Below are positions 32,754-45,115 of a DNA stretch of 64,000 bases, in pieces. Each line of letters starts with the position of its first letter. The stretch's first letter is position 1. The stretch covers positions 124,001-188,000 of the forward strand of contig JADNRY010000038.1 in the NCBI GenBank assembly GCA_015501585.1, read 5' to 3'. Origin of the DNA: Rhodocollybia butyracea. Taxonomy: Eukaryota; Basidiomycota; Agaricomycetes; Agaricales; Omphalotaceae. Position numbers and translations under genes: made by a program. Under the pieces are notes generated by a model that was given only the letters and a program-made list of their open reading frames with translations, was not told the origin of the DNA and searched no databases.

Positions 32754-34695
32754 ATGAGCTCGAGCTCTGAATCCGAAGATGTCGTATTTGTCCGAGGACG
32801 AATCAACTCTAAAGATTTGGCCAGACATCCTCTAAAGTTCGTTCAAGACTACGCAGCTGTGTGTAACCCACTCTCTTCTTATTTTTTCGTTGACTTACAA
32901 AATTTCTCTAGCGTTATGATGTTCCACAGCACCTTCCTAAGAACAAACTCGTTAGTAAAATATTTGAAGGAAGAGCGCGGCTTATTCCTGTTCTTCCCAA
33001 TCATACTTGGACTGTGGACCAAGGTCATATTATTCTAACGGATCGTCGAGATCCCCCTGCTCATCCTCATCATCTTGCTCCCGCAAGGGCCGATACTCAG
33101 ACAAAATCTCGGCCATTCAGTAATGCATTTCCCGAGGTACCTGAGGATACATTCTCGCGCTCGCCTAGTCCAGTCATACCCGCTGAGCTTCCGCCTCCCC
33201 AACGTCTTCCTCTGGTTTTTCCGCCTGTCGGAGCCTTAGACGCTGGTGGCACGCAGCCGTTACCAGAGGACTGGATGCAACAAGTGCTCGAAGAATATGA
33301 TGAAGATCACGTTGTTGTTGCTGGTGATGTAGAGTCGCTGAACCAAAAGATGAACGAGGTCTCCGCAGACATTGTGCGCATCATGTCCAAGATCAATCAA
33401 GAACGAGAACATACACAGCGCCTCATACAGTCCGTAGAGGATGTCTGCGGAAAGGAATTCATCGACCAAATAATGCGTGATGTTCACGCGACGACGAATT
33501 TCGAGATGAATCAGAAGCTCAGAGCTACGGGACTTCTGTTCCCATCGACTTTGCGTCCTGGGATAGAGGGAAGCGGAGGAAGAATGTACGTAGACGTTCT
33601 CTTTGTTCTCTGCCCTCATATTTGATTTCTAACTGCTATACTCTTATGTAGTCGAAGCAAAGTGCCTTCCAAGGATAAACAGATATTCAGCGTCGAGGGC
33701 GGGTCAGGTATCCCACTGCATCAACTCGACGACTTGCGTTTGCCATTGAAATCGCAGGATGCGGTACCCTCAGACACTTCTTTCAACGCACCTGGTCCAT
33801 CAGTTAAACCACGCAAAAAGAAGACTGCTAACGAGTCGACAACGGCAGAAAAAATACCAGCTCCCTCGACATCTGGATCAAACAATACCGTAGCACCTTT
33901 GACTGGCGCTCCCATAAATGATACAGGCCTGATCTCGAATTCTTCGCACTTAGCAGAGAGTTCGGCGCAAGGTGCTAAAGGGAACAAACGTACTTGGTCT
34001 GCCCAAATTCCCGATAACCCTTTGCTGAACCCGCTTCCCCTTTGAAACGAAGAAGGGCTTCCCCCTCGCCTGAACCTGGACCTAATTATATCTGGTTGCC
34101 AAAACCAGCACCTGTCCCTTCTACGTCCTTACCTGTCGATCCTCCTCCTCCTATGCCCCAGCGTGACAGTTTATTCGGTACTCCATCCCTCGATGGTGAT
34201 TCTCCTTGGACTTTTCCAACGCAGCCCATCGCGAGCTCTAGTTCCAGCCAGCCTCTACAAGCACCGCGCGAGACTTTATTTGGTATTGACTCCCTTTTCG
34301 GTGAGCCGTTGGGCTCAACTACCATGTCCAGTTTTTCTACGAGCGGCGCTACTGGGAGTTTAACCACGAACAGTGGTCAAACGACAAGTAGCTCAAGTCT
34401 ACTAGCTAGCAATTTCGGGCAGCCGGCGGCTGACACTCGGCGACCTAAGCCTCTCCAGCGCGACTATCAACGTGTCTTCATTAACGAGGACGGTACAATC
34501 GAAGCACGGGACTACCGTACGCCCGAATACTTGGAGCGACATGCTCAGCTGGAGCGTGATATCGCTAAACACAAACTAGAGTATGCTTTGGACTGCCTGG
34601 TGGAGACTTTCGAATCCAGATATCCTGTTTTGTTTGTAGATGATGAGGGAAGCGAACATATCGTTCGCCTTCCTTCTACCCGCAAGATTTTGTAG
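32754..34695 (+). CDS. Hypothetical Ser/Pro-rich protein, probably nuclear
   Basis: The ATG at 32754 gives MSSSSESEDVVFVRGRINSK. Introns at about 32862-32911 and 33585-33651 keep frame (DYAA|RYDVPQHLPKNKLVSKIFEG and GGR|SKVPSKDK). The middle has LPEDWMQQVLEEYDEDHVVV and a helical stretch MNEVSADIVRIMSKINQERE. The C-terminal third is low complexity, with two SLFG/LFG boxes, and ends in a charged helix RTPEYLERHAQLERDIAKHK and LFVDDEGSEHIVRLPSTRK. The basic cluster KRRRASPSPEP looks like a nuclear localisation signal. The frame changes near 34035: either a weak 59-nt intron or a one-base indel. I recognise no family. Confidence 0.6.
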
Positions 34696-35042
34696 AACTA
34701 TGTACAAGATCAGCACTGCCATTTCGCTCGGTGTTACCCAAAAAAATACCTCGTTGCATAGAAGGCTACTATACATATTAAGCATGAGCAGATCATTTGC
34801 TTTGCACTGCCTGCCCTGCGTGCTGGGTCTCGGTGTTGCCTTGTCAGTACTTGCATAAGATAAGTATGGTTGAACGTTCTGTTGTCAGAGGGTAAACTGA
34901 TCCCGGCAGTAGGATTGATTTTGCAGCTGAGTGCCATGTAGGCGGCTTGCTTTACCAGTACTTAATAGATCACTCATTGTTGAACGCGGGTTCGTGTCAA
35001 AAAGTTTATTTCAAGGGTGAACAGGCTGTTACTATGGTCTCA
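34696..35042. other. Convergent intergenic region
   Basis: Shared 3' flank of two convergent genes. I see no feature in it. Confidence 0.4.
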
Positions 35043-36176
35043 CTAGAATCGACCGTCTGTGCTGCCATGCATGTACGCTGCCTGTGTCGGTGTCGTCGCC
35101 GGTGAGCCAAAAGGGTTGCCAGAGTCTGAAACCTCGTAAGCGGGGGAAGCTGGACCATACGGAGGTAAAGTTGTGATGTCGATTGACGTCTGGGGAGTAT
35201 GTGGTTGACTGAAAGCTCCCTTCTTTGTCAACATGAGAGGCTTTATACCCGTCGTAAGATCTGGCCGAGACGGTGTTACAGGTGTCGTAGGAGGGCTAGC
35301 TGGCCTCGGAGGCGGTAACGGGGGTGGCATTGGTATACCGTCCCAAGTGTGCTGCTGCACGCTGCCGACACTACTCTGGCGTTGGGTGTCGAAAATGATA
35401 GATATCGGATATCCATGGCTGCTCATCATGTCCTCAGGTATGATGTTCTCGGGCTTGTAGTCCGGGATTGGGACAGGTGCACCAATGCTCTCCGGAGTCA
35501 CTGCACGACGTTGGAGTTTCCTCTCAACGTCTGGAGTCACCTCGTCCTCCTTTAAGGTTTGGAGGTATGAGAACACCATCCAACATGCATCTAGATAGAA
35601 AAAACCGTTAGAAACATTCAGAACACGCGAGCTACGGAGGGACTTGCAAAGTTCCAACATCCACGAAGCAATGTAGACTACAACCCCAGTTCCTGGAGAC
35701 AAGGCAAACGGGCTGTGACAGAGCTGCATCACCGTCGGATTGTGGTGTTGATGGAATGTACACGTCTCGAGAGCGCTATCGGACAGGGAGCGGTAGCTCA
35801 TCACGAGATAATAGGTACCACCGACAAAGCTCAGAAGCAAATGTAGACCGAGAAGGAGCAAATAGCCTTGAACGAGGCCTGGTCGCTTCAACGAAGCTGC
35901 TGTAACTCCATATATCCCCAGCACGGCTATCCAAGTGAAAAGAACCGCATAAAAACAGAGTGCGATCTGGAAAGTTGTTGGCAGGAGCAGGTCTCTGATC
36001 TGATAAACCTGCGACCAGCCGGTGATCGCAAGGATTATACCACTGAGGATCCAAACGTAGGACAACGCCTAAAAACAGTCAAAGATAACCAAGACACTCG
36101 CTAAAGAGATACTCACAAGTACTCCGTATATTGGAGGTAAAAAGCAACAGCACAGTCGGGAAGCACGAGAAGACAT
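35043..36176 (-). CDS. Multi-pass membrane protein with Pro-rich tail
   Basis: Exon 1 (ATG at 36176) gives MSSRASRLCCCFLPPIYGVL, whose Cys-rich start could be palmitoylated. A short intron (about 36068-36116) joins to ALSYVWILSGIILAITGWSQ. About four hydrophobic segments follow (SGIILAITG; FQIALCFYAVLFTWIAVLGIYG; GYLLLLGLHLLLSFVGGTYY; GTGVVVYIASWMLELC). A cytoplasmic tail of about 180 residues is rich in Pro, Ser and Thr (MPPPLPPPRPASPPTTPVTP), ending near 35043. A 48-nt in-frame intron may lie at about 35591-35638, because the sequence before DACWMVF ends in CTAAC...CTATCTAG. Family unknown; the layout resembles many fungal tetraspan proteins. Confidence 0.65.
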
Positions 36177-36596
36177 GGCTTGAAAATAAACTAAGAATGC
36201 AGACGATCTCGCAGAGATTCGTTACAAGCAAAGAAAAATTCTACCCAGACCAGGGGCAAGAATTGTACGACGACGATTTCGGGGGCGCAGCCTCAAGTTC
36301 CTTCCTCATCAACTCCTCTGCTTTATACCCAAATCAAAGAGGCTGTGTTTGATAGCGCTTACCGCGTTTCAGCGCTGCATTTCAAATATTTTTTACATAG
36401 TGACCGTAAAACATTTAGGAGTTAGGAGACGTTGCAAACGTTGCAAAAATACTGCGAAGCAATTACTGAACGCATAGGACATAAAGTTTTATTGGCCTAG
36501 CATATAGTATACACATACATCCGCGTCGACTCTCCGCAAGGAAATCATAGCGGCAGCAACTCGGCCCAGCGATCTACACCAAAAAAGCAAAGTGCT
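36177..36596. other. Intergenic region upstream of the membrane protein
   Basis: 5' flank of the membrane protein gene and 3' flank of eL38. No gene seen. Confidence 0.4.
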
Positions 36597-36999
36597 CTAC
36601 TTTTTGGGGCCTGCAACCTCGACGACAAGTAGGCCTAACCAAGGGCGATTCAGATACCAATATATAACGAAACCGACCACGAACGTACCAGGAGGAAGAC
36701 TCTGTCTCAGCTTCTCAGCCTTTTCGGGGTCATCCAGAGAGAGTGTGTATAGGTATCGTGAGCATCTTAGCTTGAATTTTGTCTGGACCTTTCCACCCTG
36801 AACCCTGGAAGCAATTCGTTTTATGCGGGCCTCTGAGAAACAACATGAGCACGTTGGTGGAAAAATTTGTACAATTGCGTACGGGAGGCATCCTTGCGTT
36901 TTGAGATCTCAAGGAACTGCTTAATGTCGCTGATTTCCTTGGGCTAAGCAACAGAAAGTAAGGCTACGAGTGTACCACAGAAATTCTAAGACTCACCAT
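36597..36999 (-). CDS. RPL38: 60S ribosomal protein L38 (eL38)
   Basis: Four exons adding up to 81 residues, the usual size. Exon 1 is only ATG (36997-36999), followed by GTGAGT. Exon 2 (36883-36943) reads [20 protein letters not shown]. Exon 3 (36689-36832) reads [40 protein letters not shown] and LRQSLPPG. Exon 4 (36597-36634) reads [11 protein letters not shown]. All phases agree. The conserved [13 protein letters not shown] core and SLPPG identify eL38. The gene is divergent from SPF1, with 194 bp between the start codons. Confidence 0.95.
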
Positions 37000-37070
37000 T
37001 GTATCGAGATTGTTGGAGAAGATCGAGAGCAACTGTACAGGACCAGGCCCGGGCGCCAAAGCTCGCTTTG

Positions 37071-37076
37071 CACGTG
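37071..37076. promoter_or_regulatory. CACGTG in the shared eL38/SPF1 promoter
   Basis: The palindromic hexamer CACGTG lies in the 194-bp interval between the divergent start codons of eL38 (36999) and SPF1 (37194). Its role is inferred from position. Confidence 0.35.
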
Positions 37077-37193
37077 CATGTCAGCGCCTATCAGTGAGCA
37101 ATAGGATCTCGTGACGAGCTTACTTCAGTTTACTCTTAGCGCCTCAGTTCTTAATCGCGTATAGGTTGCGTATAGGTCAACGTCTGGCAAGTT

Positions 37194-40100
37194 ATGTGAG
37201 TCTCGTCTTCTTTTTTACTGTAGAACCTCTCTAATTCTCTTTTAGGGCTTCTGTAACCATAGCGTCGCCCGAAATCTCTCGGGCAAGTTTGCACAATTCT
37301 CTACCATGGTACACGTATCTTTATACGATTCCCTTTCTGTCTCTCTATCCCCTTCTTGCATATGCATACTATGTCAAGTATGATGAATGGCTCGTTAGTG
37401 AAGAATGGACCTTTCTGGCTTGCGTCACCCTAGGTTCTGGGCATGCTCTCAGTTTCCTCGTCACCCGATGGAGCACAGCTGCTAAAGCTTGGGTTGAAAC
37501 TCGCAAGGTGCGAGGCAATTCACTATCATATATCCAGTAACTGAGAACTGTACAGGCTTACTCCATAGAACAAGCCGACGCTATCCGTGTCGTGCCCGAA
37601 GTCCACAAGGGCAAGGGTGAAATCGTGCCATTAATCAAGAAGGACGCCAAAGATGTATCTTCGTATACGTTCAACTACCAAAGAGACACATACAGTGTTG
37701 CATCCGTTTCCTCGGGGACCGTGACCTTTACCAAGCTTCCTTATCCGTCTTCCGGTAATCCTCCGCTAAACACATTTCTCAAATCTCGAAGCTCCGCTTT
37801 TGGTCTCTCATCTCAAACGGTGGACCAGCTGAAGGAATTGTACGGTCTCAATGAATTCAACATTCCCATTCCGTCTTTCACTGAGCTGTTTGCGGAGCAT
37901 GCTACTGCACCCTTCTTCGTGTTCCAGGTCAGAAAATAAGCTGTTGGATATGTAACTTCTCTAATATCTTTTTAGATTTTCTGTGTCGCTTTATGGTGTC
38001 TCGACGAGTACTGGTACTATAGTCTTTTTACGCTGTTCATGCTAGTCGTGTTCGAATGTACCGTAGTTTGGCAGGTGAGTTGGTACCTCATTTTTTTTAC
38101 AGCTGTCTAACTCGCACACAGCGGGTCCGGACTTTAACTGAGTTCCGGACTATGTCGGTCAAGCCTTATCCCATCTTCACTTACCGTGAGGCCAAATGGC
38201 AGTTGATCTCTAGTGAAGGTCTTCTTCCCGGCGACGTCGTCAGCGTTAACCGCCAGCAATCTAGTCATCATAAACCCGCCGATCCCAAATCCAAGAAGGA
38301 CAAGAAAGAAAAGGACACGAATGAGGTTAACGAAGTTAAAGAAAGTCATGCGAGTGACGAGACTACCGTGCCTGCAGACATTTTGTTGTTGCATGGACAA
38401 GTGATCGTTAACGAGGCGATGTTGTCCGGAGAGAGTACTCCCCTAGTTAAGGAAGGTGTTGATCTGCTCGTGGATGAATTGGAACGTGGAACCAGCCTAG
38501 ATGTCGACGGTGCACACAAAGGTCGTGTTGTGTTTAGTGGAACAAAAATCTTGCAAGCGAATGGCTCTTCGGCGGGTGAGGTGTTCAACTGAAAATCTAT
38601 GTCCTTCTGCTAACCTAACTACATTACAGTGGTCGATGGTGTACCTGAGCCTTCGCTGAAGACTCCAGATGGCGGATGCCTTGGTGTCGTCCTCAGGACT
38701 GGGTTTGGAACTGCGCAAGGCCAATTAGTGCGTGAGGTTACGATTCCAGTTATTGATGGTGTTGAAGAATGATTTCAGGTCCGCACGATGATCTTTTCTA
38801 CGGAACGAGTATCAGCGAACAACTTTGAGTCTTTCCTCTTCATCGGATTCCTGTTGATTTTTGCTATCGCCGCAAGTGCCTATGTCTGGATCAAAGGTAT
38901 CATATTTTTATTCATGTTAGACTGCCAGCTATTAAGCACTCCATTTGAGGTATCGAACGAGACCTGAAAAAGAGCAAACTTCTTTTGGATTGTGTGTTGA
39001 TTATAACAAGCGTCGTCCCTCCTGAGCTTCCTATGGAGCTCTCTCTCGCCGTCAATGCAAGTTTAGTGGCCTTGAGCAAATACGGTACGTTATCCCGTTG
39101 CATGATATCTTTTTCCAAGCTCACCGATTTGCCAGCCATCTTCTGTACTGAGCCCTTCCGTATTCCTTTCGCTGGTCGCGTCGACGTGTGCTGTTTTGAC
39201 AAGACTGGAACCATCACGGCTGAAGACTTGGTTCTTGAAGGCGTTACAGGTGTCAGGTAGACGAAGATACTTTCTTGATGCGTTGCAATTTCTGACATCG
39301 AGTAGTGATAAAGATCCCATAGCGCTTATTAATGTTCGCGAAGTCGCCCGGGAGACTACCCTCTGTCTTGCTGCCGCACATGCGCTAGTACGTCTGGATG
39401 ACGGAACCATCGTGGGCGATCCTATGGAGAAGACAACTTTGGAAAATATGGACTGGGGTGTAGGAAAGAGTGCGAATCCTTTCTTGTTCAACAATTTCTC
39501 TTTTGACTTCGCATTCCAGACGATTTGGTTTCTTCATTACAAGTGAATAATAAGATGTCGTTGAATATCCGGCGCCGGTTCCAATTCAGCTCAGCTCTCA
39601 AACGAATGTGTACTGTTTCTACATTCCAAGGTCCTTCTGTTATAGGTGGAACTGGTGGAAATGCGAATCGGACTCTGATAGCGGTCAAGGGCGCTCCGGA
39701 AACTATCAAAGGGATGCTTGGTGTTGTTCCTGCCCAATACGACGAAATATACAAGGGATACACTAGACAAGGAAGCCGTGTTCTGGCTCTCGCTGTGAAA
39801 GAAATGGAATTTATGAACGGCGAAAAGGTTTATATCTTATTCTTCTTCTAACCACATATGCTGATAGGGAATGGTCTCAGATCAACAAGCTTCCCCGAGA
39901 GGTCATTGAAAGTGATCTCACTTTCGCTGGTTTCCTTGTGTTCCATTGTCCGTTGAAGGCTGACGCAGTCGATGCTCTTAGGATGTTGGCAGACTCTTCG
40001 CATCGTGTAAGAACACTTGTTGATCAAGTTTGGACCATTGCTGATCGTTTTCACTCAGTGCATCATGATTACTGGTGATAATCCATTGACTGCCGTTCAT

Positions 40101-41931
40101 GTGGCGCGAACAGTCGAGATCGTCGACCGAGAGGTTCTCATCTTGGATTTGAAGGAGAATCCTCGTCATGACCGAGGTATACCCCTCGACTCTTACTGAG
40201 ATTTTTGAGCTAAACGATTTTATCACAGACCTCACCTGGAGGACCGTCGACGAACGTAAGGTTATACCTGTTGATCCGTCGTCCCTTCTCGATTTATCTC
40301 TGTTCGACGAGTACGACATCTGCGTTACAGGCGCGGCCATGAAGCAATACGAAAACACCCCGTCTTGGAATGTCCTCGTCCAAAATACTTGGGTTTACGC
40401 TCGGGTATCTCCTGCTCAGAAAGAGTACATCCTTACGACACTCAAAAGTGCAGGCTACATCACTCTTATGGCAGGTGACGGTACCAACGACGTTGGTGCA
40501 CTGAAACAAGCCCATATTGGTGTTGCTTTACTCGATGGAACTCCCGAAGATCTACAGAAAATTGCAGAGAGGCAAAAGATTGAAAGGATCAAGAACGTAT
40601 ATGAGAGTCAGCTGAAAATATCCTCTAGATTCAACCAGCCACCCCCTCCTGTTCCTCCAGCTATTGCGCATTTGTTCCCTGATGCGGTACAAGCTCAACA
40701 GGCTGCAGCAGCGAGCCAAAAGGAGGCTAGAAAGAAAAACCCTATGGAAAAGGTGCGATTTAAGAGGTGCTCAAATCACTCAAAGCTAACACACTGATTG
40801 TCTAGTTTGACCTCTCCGGTATCACAGATAAATTGGCTGAGATGGAAGGTGAAGATGATGTTCCAAAAATCAAGCTCGGAGATGCGTCTTGTGCTGCTCC
40901 TTTCACTTCGAAATTGTCGCACGTCTCTGCAGGTGGGTTCATTGTACAGTTCATGCCTTCACAATCTTGACAAAATGCTCTTGTTAGTCACGCATATCAT
41001 TCGTCAGGGAAGATGTACCCTTGTCGCTACTATCCAGATGTACAAAATTCTTGCATTAAACTGTTTGATCACTGCGTACAGCCTTAGTGTGCAATATCTG
41101 GACGGTATCAAATTTGGTGACTACCAAGTGACTATCGCTGGTATGTTAATGTCGGTGTGCTTCCTCTGCATTTCTCGTGCCAAGGTGAATATTCTTACAC
41201 CTCTCCTACTACATACTGAAACGAACGAATGCTGTAGCCTGTTGAAAAGCTTTCCCGAGAACGGCCTCTCGGAAACATCTTCAACCTCTATGTCCTTCTT
41301 TCTGTTTTACTACAGTTTGCTCTGCACATCGTTACGCTAGTATATATCACCACCTTGGCACACCGATTCGAACCGTACGTGACTCATCACAATTCAGCTA
41401 TGCTCGCTAACGCTCCGACTCTTTTCAGCCCAGGCATTATTGACCTTGAGGCCAAATTCGAGCCCTCTCTGTTGAACACTGCCATCTACCTCCTAGGTCT
41501 TTCCCAACAAGTTTCAACGTTCGCCATTAACTTCCAAGGACGCCCATTCCGCGAAGGAATTCGTGAAAACTCAGCGCTATTTTACGGGTTGGTAGGAGCT
41601 AGTGCTGTAGCATTTTCGGGTGCCACGGACTTTATGCCAGAGATGAATCGGTGGTTGCAGATCGTCGAAATGAGTAGCAGCGTCAGTTTCCTGTTTTGTT
41701 GTTTGAGAGTAAACACTGTATTGACAAGCTTTATAGTTCAAATTCAAGCTGACTTCGAGCATGATTATCGATCTTGCAGGATGCTGGATTATAGAGAATG
41801 TCTGCAAATATCTGTTTGCAGACTTAGAGCCAAAACCTATGGTTACGAGTGGACGTGAGAGGAGGGAAAAGCGTCGCGCGGAGCAGTTGAAGCAAGCCGC
41901 GTTCGAAGAGTCGGAGAAGAAGGTTCAGTAA
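37194..41931 (+). CDS. SPF1: P5A-type ATPase Spf1 (ER transmembrane helix dislocase)
   Basis: ER membrane P5A ATPase, known to remove mis-inserted tail-anchored and mitochondrial proteins. The start codon appears split: AT (37194-37195), an intron 37196-37245 (GTGAGT to TTTAG), then G at 37246. This yields [20 protein letters not shown], which fits the family N-terminus. Then [37 protein letters not shown], the actuator loop MLSGESTPL, the P5A membrane signature [13 protein letters not shown], phosphorylation motif [49 protein letters not shown], and C-terminal membrane spans ending [20 protein letters not shown] at 41931. All catalytic motifs are intact. There are more than a dozen short introns. 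Confidence 0.94.
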
Positions 41932-42180
41932 AGTTTGTAAAGGCCTAATAAGTACCGCCTTGTTTCCCTTGTAGACACATCCTTTAGTTCTAACATATCA
42001 GTATGTATACATTACACAAAAACCGTACCCGTGCACGTTATGGTCAATAATGGACGTCGTTTGCTGATTGGGGGTTCGTTCGACGTTTAGCTTACAAATC
42101 GATATAAGCGCGCGCGCCTAAAGTTGGATATTACGGATTACTCCGTACTATCACAATCAAATCAGTCCACAGGCAAAATA

Positions 42181-42915
42181 ATGTCACAAAACTTTCTGCC
42201 CCCTGTTGATCCTACCAAACTCCCTCGTAATCTTGGCCTTGACCCCTACTACCATTTGGTCAACTGGGACTTGTTCAAAGAAGGGATTATTACTCTCCCC
42301 GACGCTGCCAATGGGGCTTCCTTAGTACGAAAGATAAAGGAAGCTCCCTTCTGGTCTCTTTTGGAACCCAAATATCTGGGTCTTGATCCCCTTCCAGATG
42401 TTCGACCTGTTGAGACCAGCCATCTATACTCTGATGATGGTCAGATCAAAGAGCTTTGGCTAGTCGTTTATAATGATGACCATTCCCTGCCCGCTCGCCA
42501 CCGTCACTGGGGTATTCGATGGGCCGTCAACCGACGTTACCCGCGGACTCATGATAAATACCCCCAGGCTGCGAGGTGTCTTGAGGTTGAAACTGACCTC
42601 CAGAAGACGCATCTTGTGAACTGGGGGCCGTTAACAACTTTACACAAATTTGTCACAACATCCTCAATCGCGGTATTCTCGCTAGGGAAGTATACCCGCC
42701 AACAGAGAGTGTACCTTGAAGCGATTTCATGGCATTTACCCATACAATATCCTCCGGATGGTGTCTTCAATTGTCAAAACTGGTGTGCCGCTCTTCTTGG
42801 GATAGCAGTGGCGTGTGATATGATCAAGGTTGAAGTTGTTCGTGATGTCCTTCAGCAAGCATTGCAGCAAATTATTCCAGGTATCTATATAGCTTTCCTC
42901 CAAGTCAAGTCCTGA
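42181..42915 (+). CDS. Hypothetical protein with NCQNW motif
   Basis: Open frame from the ATG at 42181 (MSQNFLPPVDPTKLPRNLGL) with LDPLPDVRPVE, KELWLVVYNDDHSLPARHRH, HWGIRWAVNRRYPRTHDKYP and PDGVFNCQNWCAALLGIAVA. The pairing of an HWG segment with a late Phe-Asn-Cys-Gln-x-Trp motif resembles small fungal families such as DUF6914, but I cannot confirm it. The frame stops at 42915; a further exon (42945-43103, with HAAVLSQSQSETFAIAQHHA) may belong to it, but no canonical junction keeps phase. Translation start could also lie upstream. Confidence 0.5.
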   Translation: MSQNFLPPVDPTKLPRNLGLDPYYHLVNWDLFKEGIITLPDAANGASLVRKIKEAPFWSLLEPKYLGLDPLPDVRPVETSHLYSDDGQIKELWLVVYNDDHSLPARHRHWGIRWAVNRRYPRTHDKYPQAARCLEVETDLQKTHLVNWGPLTTLHKFVTTSSIAVFSLGKYTRQQRVYLEAISWHLPIQYPPDGVFNCQNWCAALLGIAVACDMIKVEVVRDVLQQALQQIIPGIYIAFLQVKS

Positions 42916-43830
42916 AGCTTATGATGATTGGTAGACCCACGCCGCGGTCCTTTCTCAATCCCAGAGTGAAACATTTGCCATCGCTCAACACCATGCTTTT
43001 ACTACACCGTCAAATTTTTTTATTAGCCAAAGTCGCCCGACGACTCCATTTCAGGCTGGTGTCGACGCGTTCTATGCACACGTCAATCTTCCGCTGTGTA
43101 CTGCTAACAAAGATTGACTGGTTACATATCTTCACTCTCTGGTCATTATCTTTTTAGCTTCGCTCTCGCTGCTGTTACACTTCAGACTCTACGTTGTGCC
43201 ACCAGATCGATTTTTTGATCACCTGCAACAGGTGGGCTCAAGTTCATCCCTAGCATTAGCAGCAAACTCCTATGTTTGTTATCTTTCTCCGCTTCTTATG
43301 ATATTAACGAAGTCATGCGCACACTAGGTTTTCTTGTGCTAGTATGGCGAGTGCGAACAATCCAAACTGACCTTTACACATACTTCTGTGGCGTCTTTGT
43401 TGGCAAGTATTTATAGTTCCTGAACGTCTCAACAATTCATCAATTCTACCCGTGCCTACAATGTTTTTCTGTAGCTGATACTTGAGAGATAGTCTTGTTA
43501 TATTCAGAACTAGAAGTTGACCTCATTTCTTAGGTTGAACTCTACGTACCTTGTACACTGCGTGACTTTCCAAGTTCCTTATTTAGTACAGTCTCTGCGT
43601 ACTTTGACCCATGTTCACTGTACATCTCTCGTTGTTTACGTATACACATAAAATACTTAAGCAATTAGACCTGCTTGACATGAGAAGTCCGCGACAGGAG
43701 TGTGATGCAGTTTCGGTCAGTTTACAATATTTTCTATTAAGGCATGCTATCATACTTACATACAAACAGGTTCACCATTGGGTATGTCTGTGATGACTGA
43801 ATTAAATATTGATAGTAGGACCTCACCGTA
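42916..43830. other. Possible 3' exon and intergenic region
   Basis: 42945-43103 is protein-like on the plus strand (PTTPFQAGVDAFYAHVNLP) and may be the end of the preceding gene. From about 43160 to 43830 I see no gene. Confidence 0.35.
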
Positions 43831-45115
43831 ATGGTATACATAAGTACCCTGGAGGGGCCCCTTGCAACTTTCCTACCACCTCACCTCCCAACTCATGACC
43901 ATATGTCTTCTGAGTCGTCCTCTCAACATCTTCCAGATGAAGAGGCCCTGGCAGCTCTTGGTGCCAGCGTAATTCTTTCGTATGGGGTTTGGATAGCTGC
44001 GATAGTATGTACTGCCAAAAGAAACCCGTTTACTTTCCTTATTATTATCCTAGGTTATGATTTGGGATATCGTGATTCACATGGCTGACGATGTTGAATT
44101 ACTTTTTCTACCAAGGAGATCTCGCCCACCAACAGTTGTTTACTTTTTATCTAGGTAATTATCTTTGTCGTGGTACAAAGTTCAAATAAATTTGATATTG
44201 TCTTGAACAGGTTCTTTTTTCTGGTATACTCTTTCCTCCTAATTGCAGGTAAGTAAACAAGCTGAAGTCTAAGCATAATGAAATCATGGTTGTGTTGGCG
44301 TTGTTTCATAGGTGATGCAACAAACTATAAACCTCCAACGACATTGTTAGCCTCTGTGACCATTCTTATCGCCTTAGTGTTCACACAATTTCAATTCTTC
44401 CTTCGTGTTAGGGTGATCTATTGCGAGGATAGTCGGCTCAAAACAGGATTCTTTGCTGCGCTCTGGGTGATAGCATCAGGATGCGTTTGTTTGACTGTTG
44501 CCTTTTATGGACACACTGCGGTCCATCCCGTGGATTTCAGTTATTGGGTTCCCATTCTGGCAATTTTGGTACATGACACTTGCGTGTTCCTGGCAATTTC
44601 GTACAAGATTTACAAGTTGTCTTTGGTACTTGTCTGCACTAACCCCCAGTTCAATCCTCCCGGGGTCACGGTAGAATCTAGTGGCGGGCCTGGGGGTGTT
44701 AGGCCGAGTCTCATTCAAAGTCTCAAAGCAAGAGCATTGGCTCTTGCAGGAAGAGAGCTTCCATCCTTTACTCGAGCAATCTTGCATGATGGCCAGTTCT
44801 ACTACTTGTAAGTTTTTAATCCACTTACTAGAACCGTCATTTGATTGGTGAAGCAGAATAAGTCTAGCAAGTGGTGTCGTGACGCTTTCCGTAATGCTAA
44901 ACACCTCGCTTCCTTACACGGATCGATTGCTGCTTGTTCCGATACATACAGTGCTAGTCAATGTCACGACAGGATATGTGTTTAGAGAAGTAAAGCTGGG
45001 TCGTATGAGGGAGCGTGAGCTTACTCTGGTATTTCAGCAATCTAAAGCGGGAGAGACTTTACCACTACATTCGATAGTACACCATCATGTGGAAGAGGAG
45101 AGGGACCCATCGTGA
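43831..45115 (+). CDS. DUF6533-like 7-TM membrane protein
   Basis: Five or more exons. ATG choices are 43831 and 43903 (MSSESSSQHLPDEEALAALG); the second gives a more typical N-terminus. The first segment, GASVILSYGVWIAAIVMIWD, leads through an intron (about 44008-44053) into IVIHMADDVELLFLPRRSRP, the region typical of DUF6533. Then VYFLSRFFFLVYSFLLIAGD, LLASVTILIALVFTQFQFFL, FAALWVIASGCVCLTVAFYG, PVDFSYWVPILAILVHDTCV, ISLASGVVTLSVMLNTSLPY and a last TM near 44950. The C-terminal tail ends LHSIVHHHVEEERDPS at 45115. About seven TM segments. The family is widespread in Agaricomycetes with unknown role. Confidence 0.75.
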
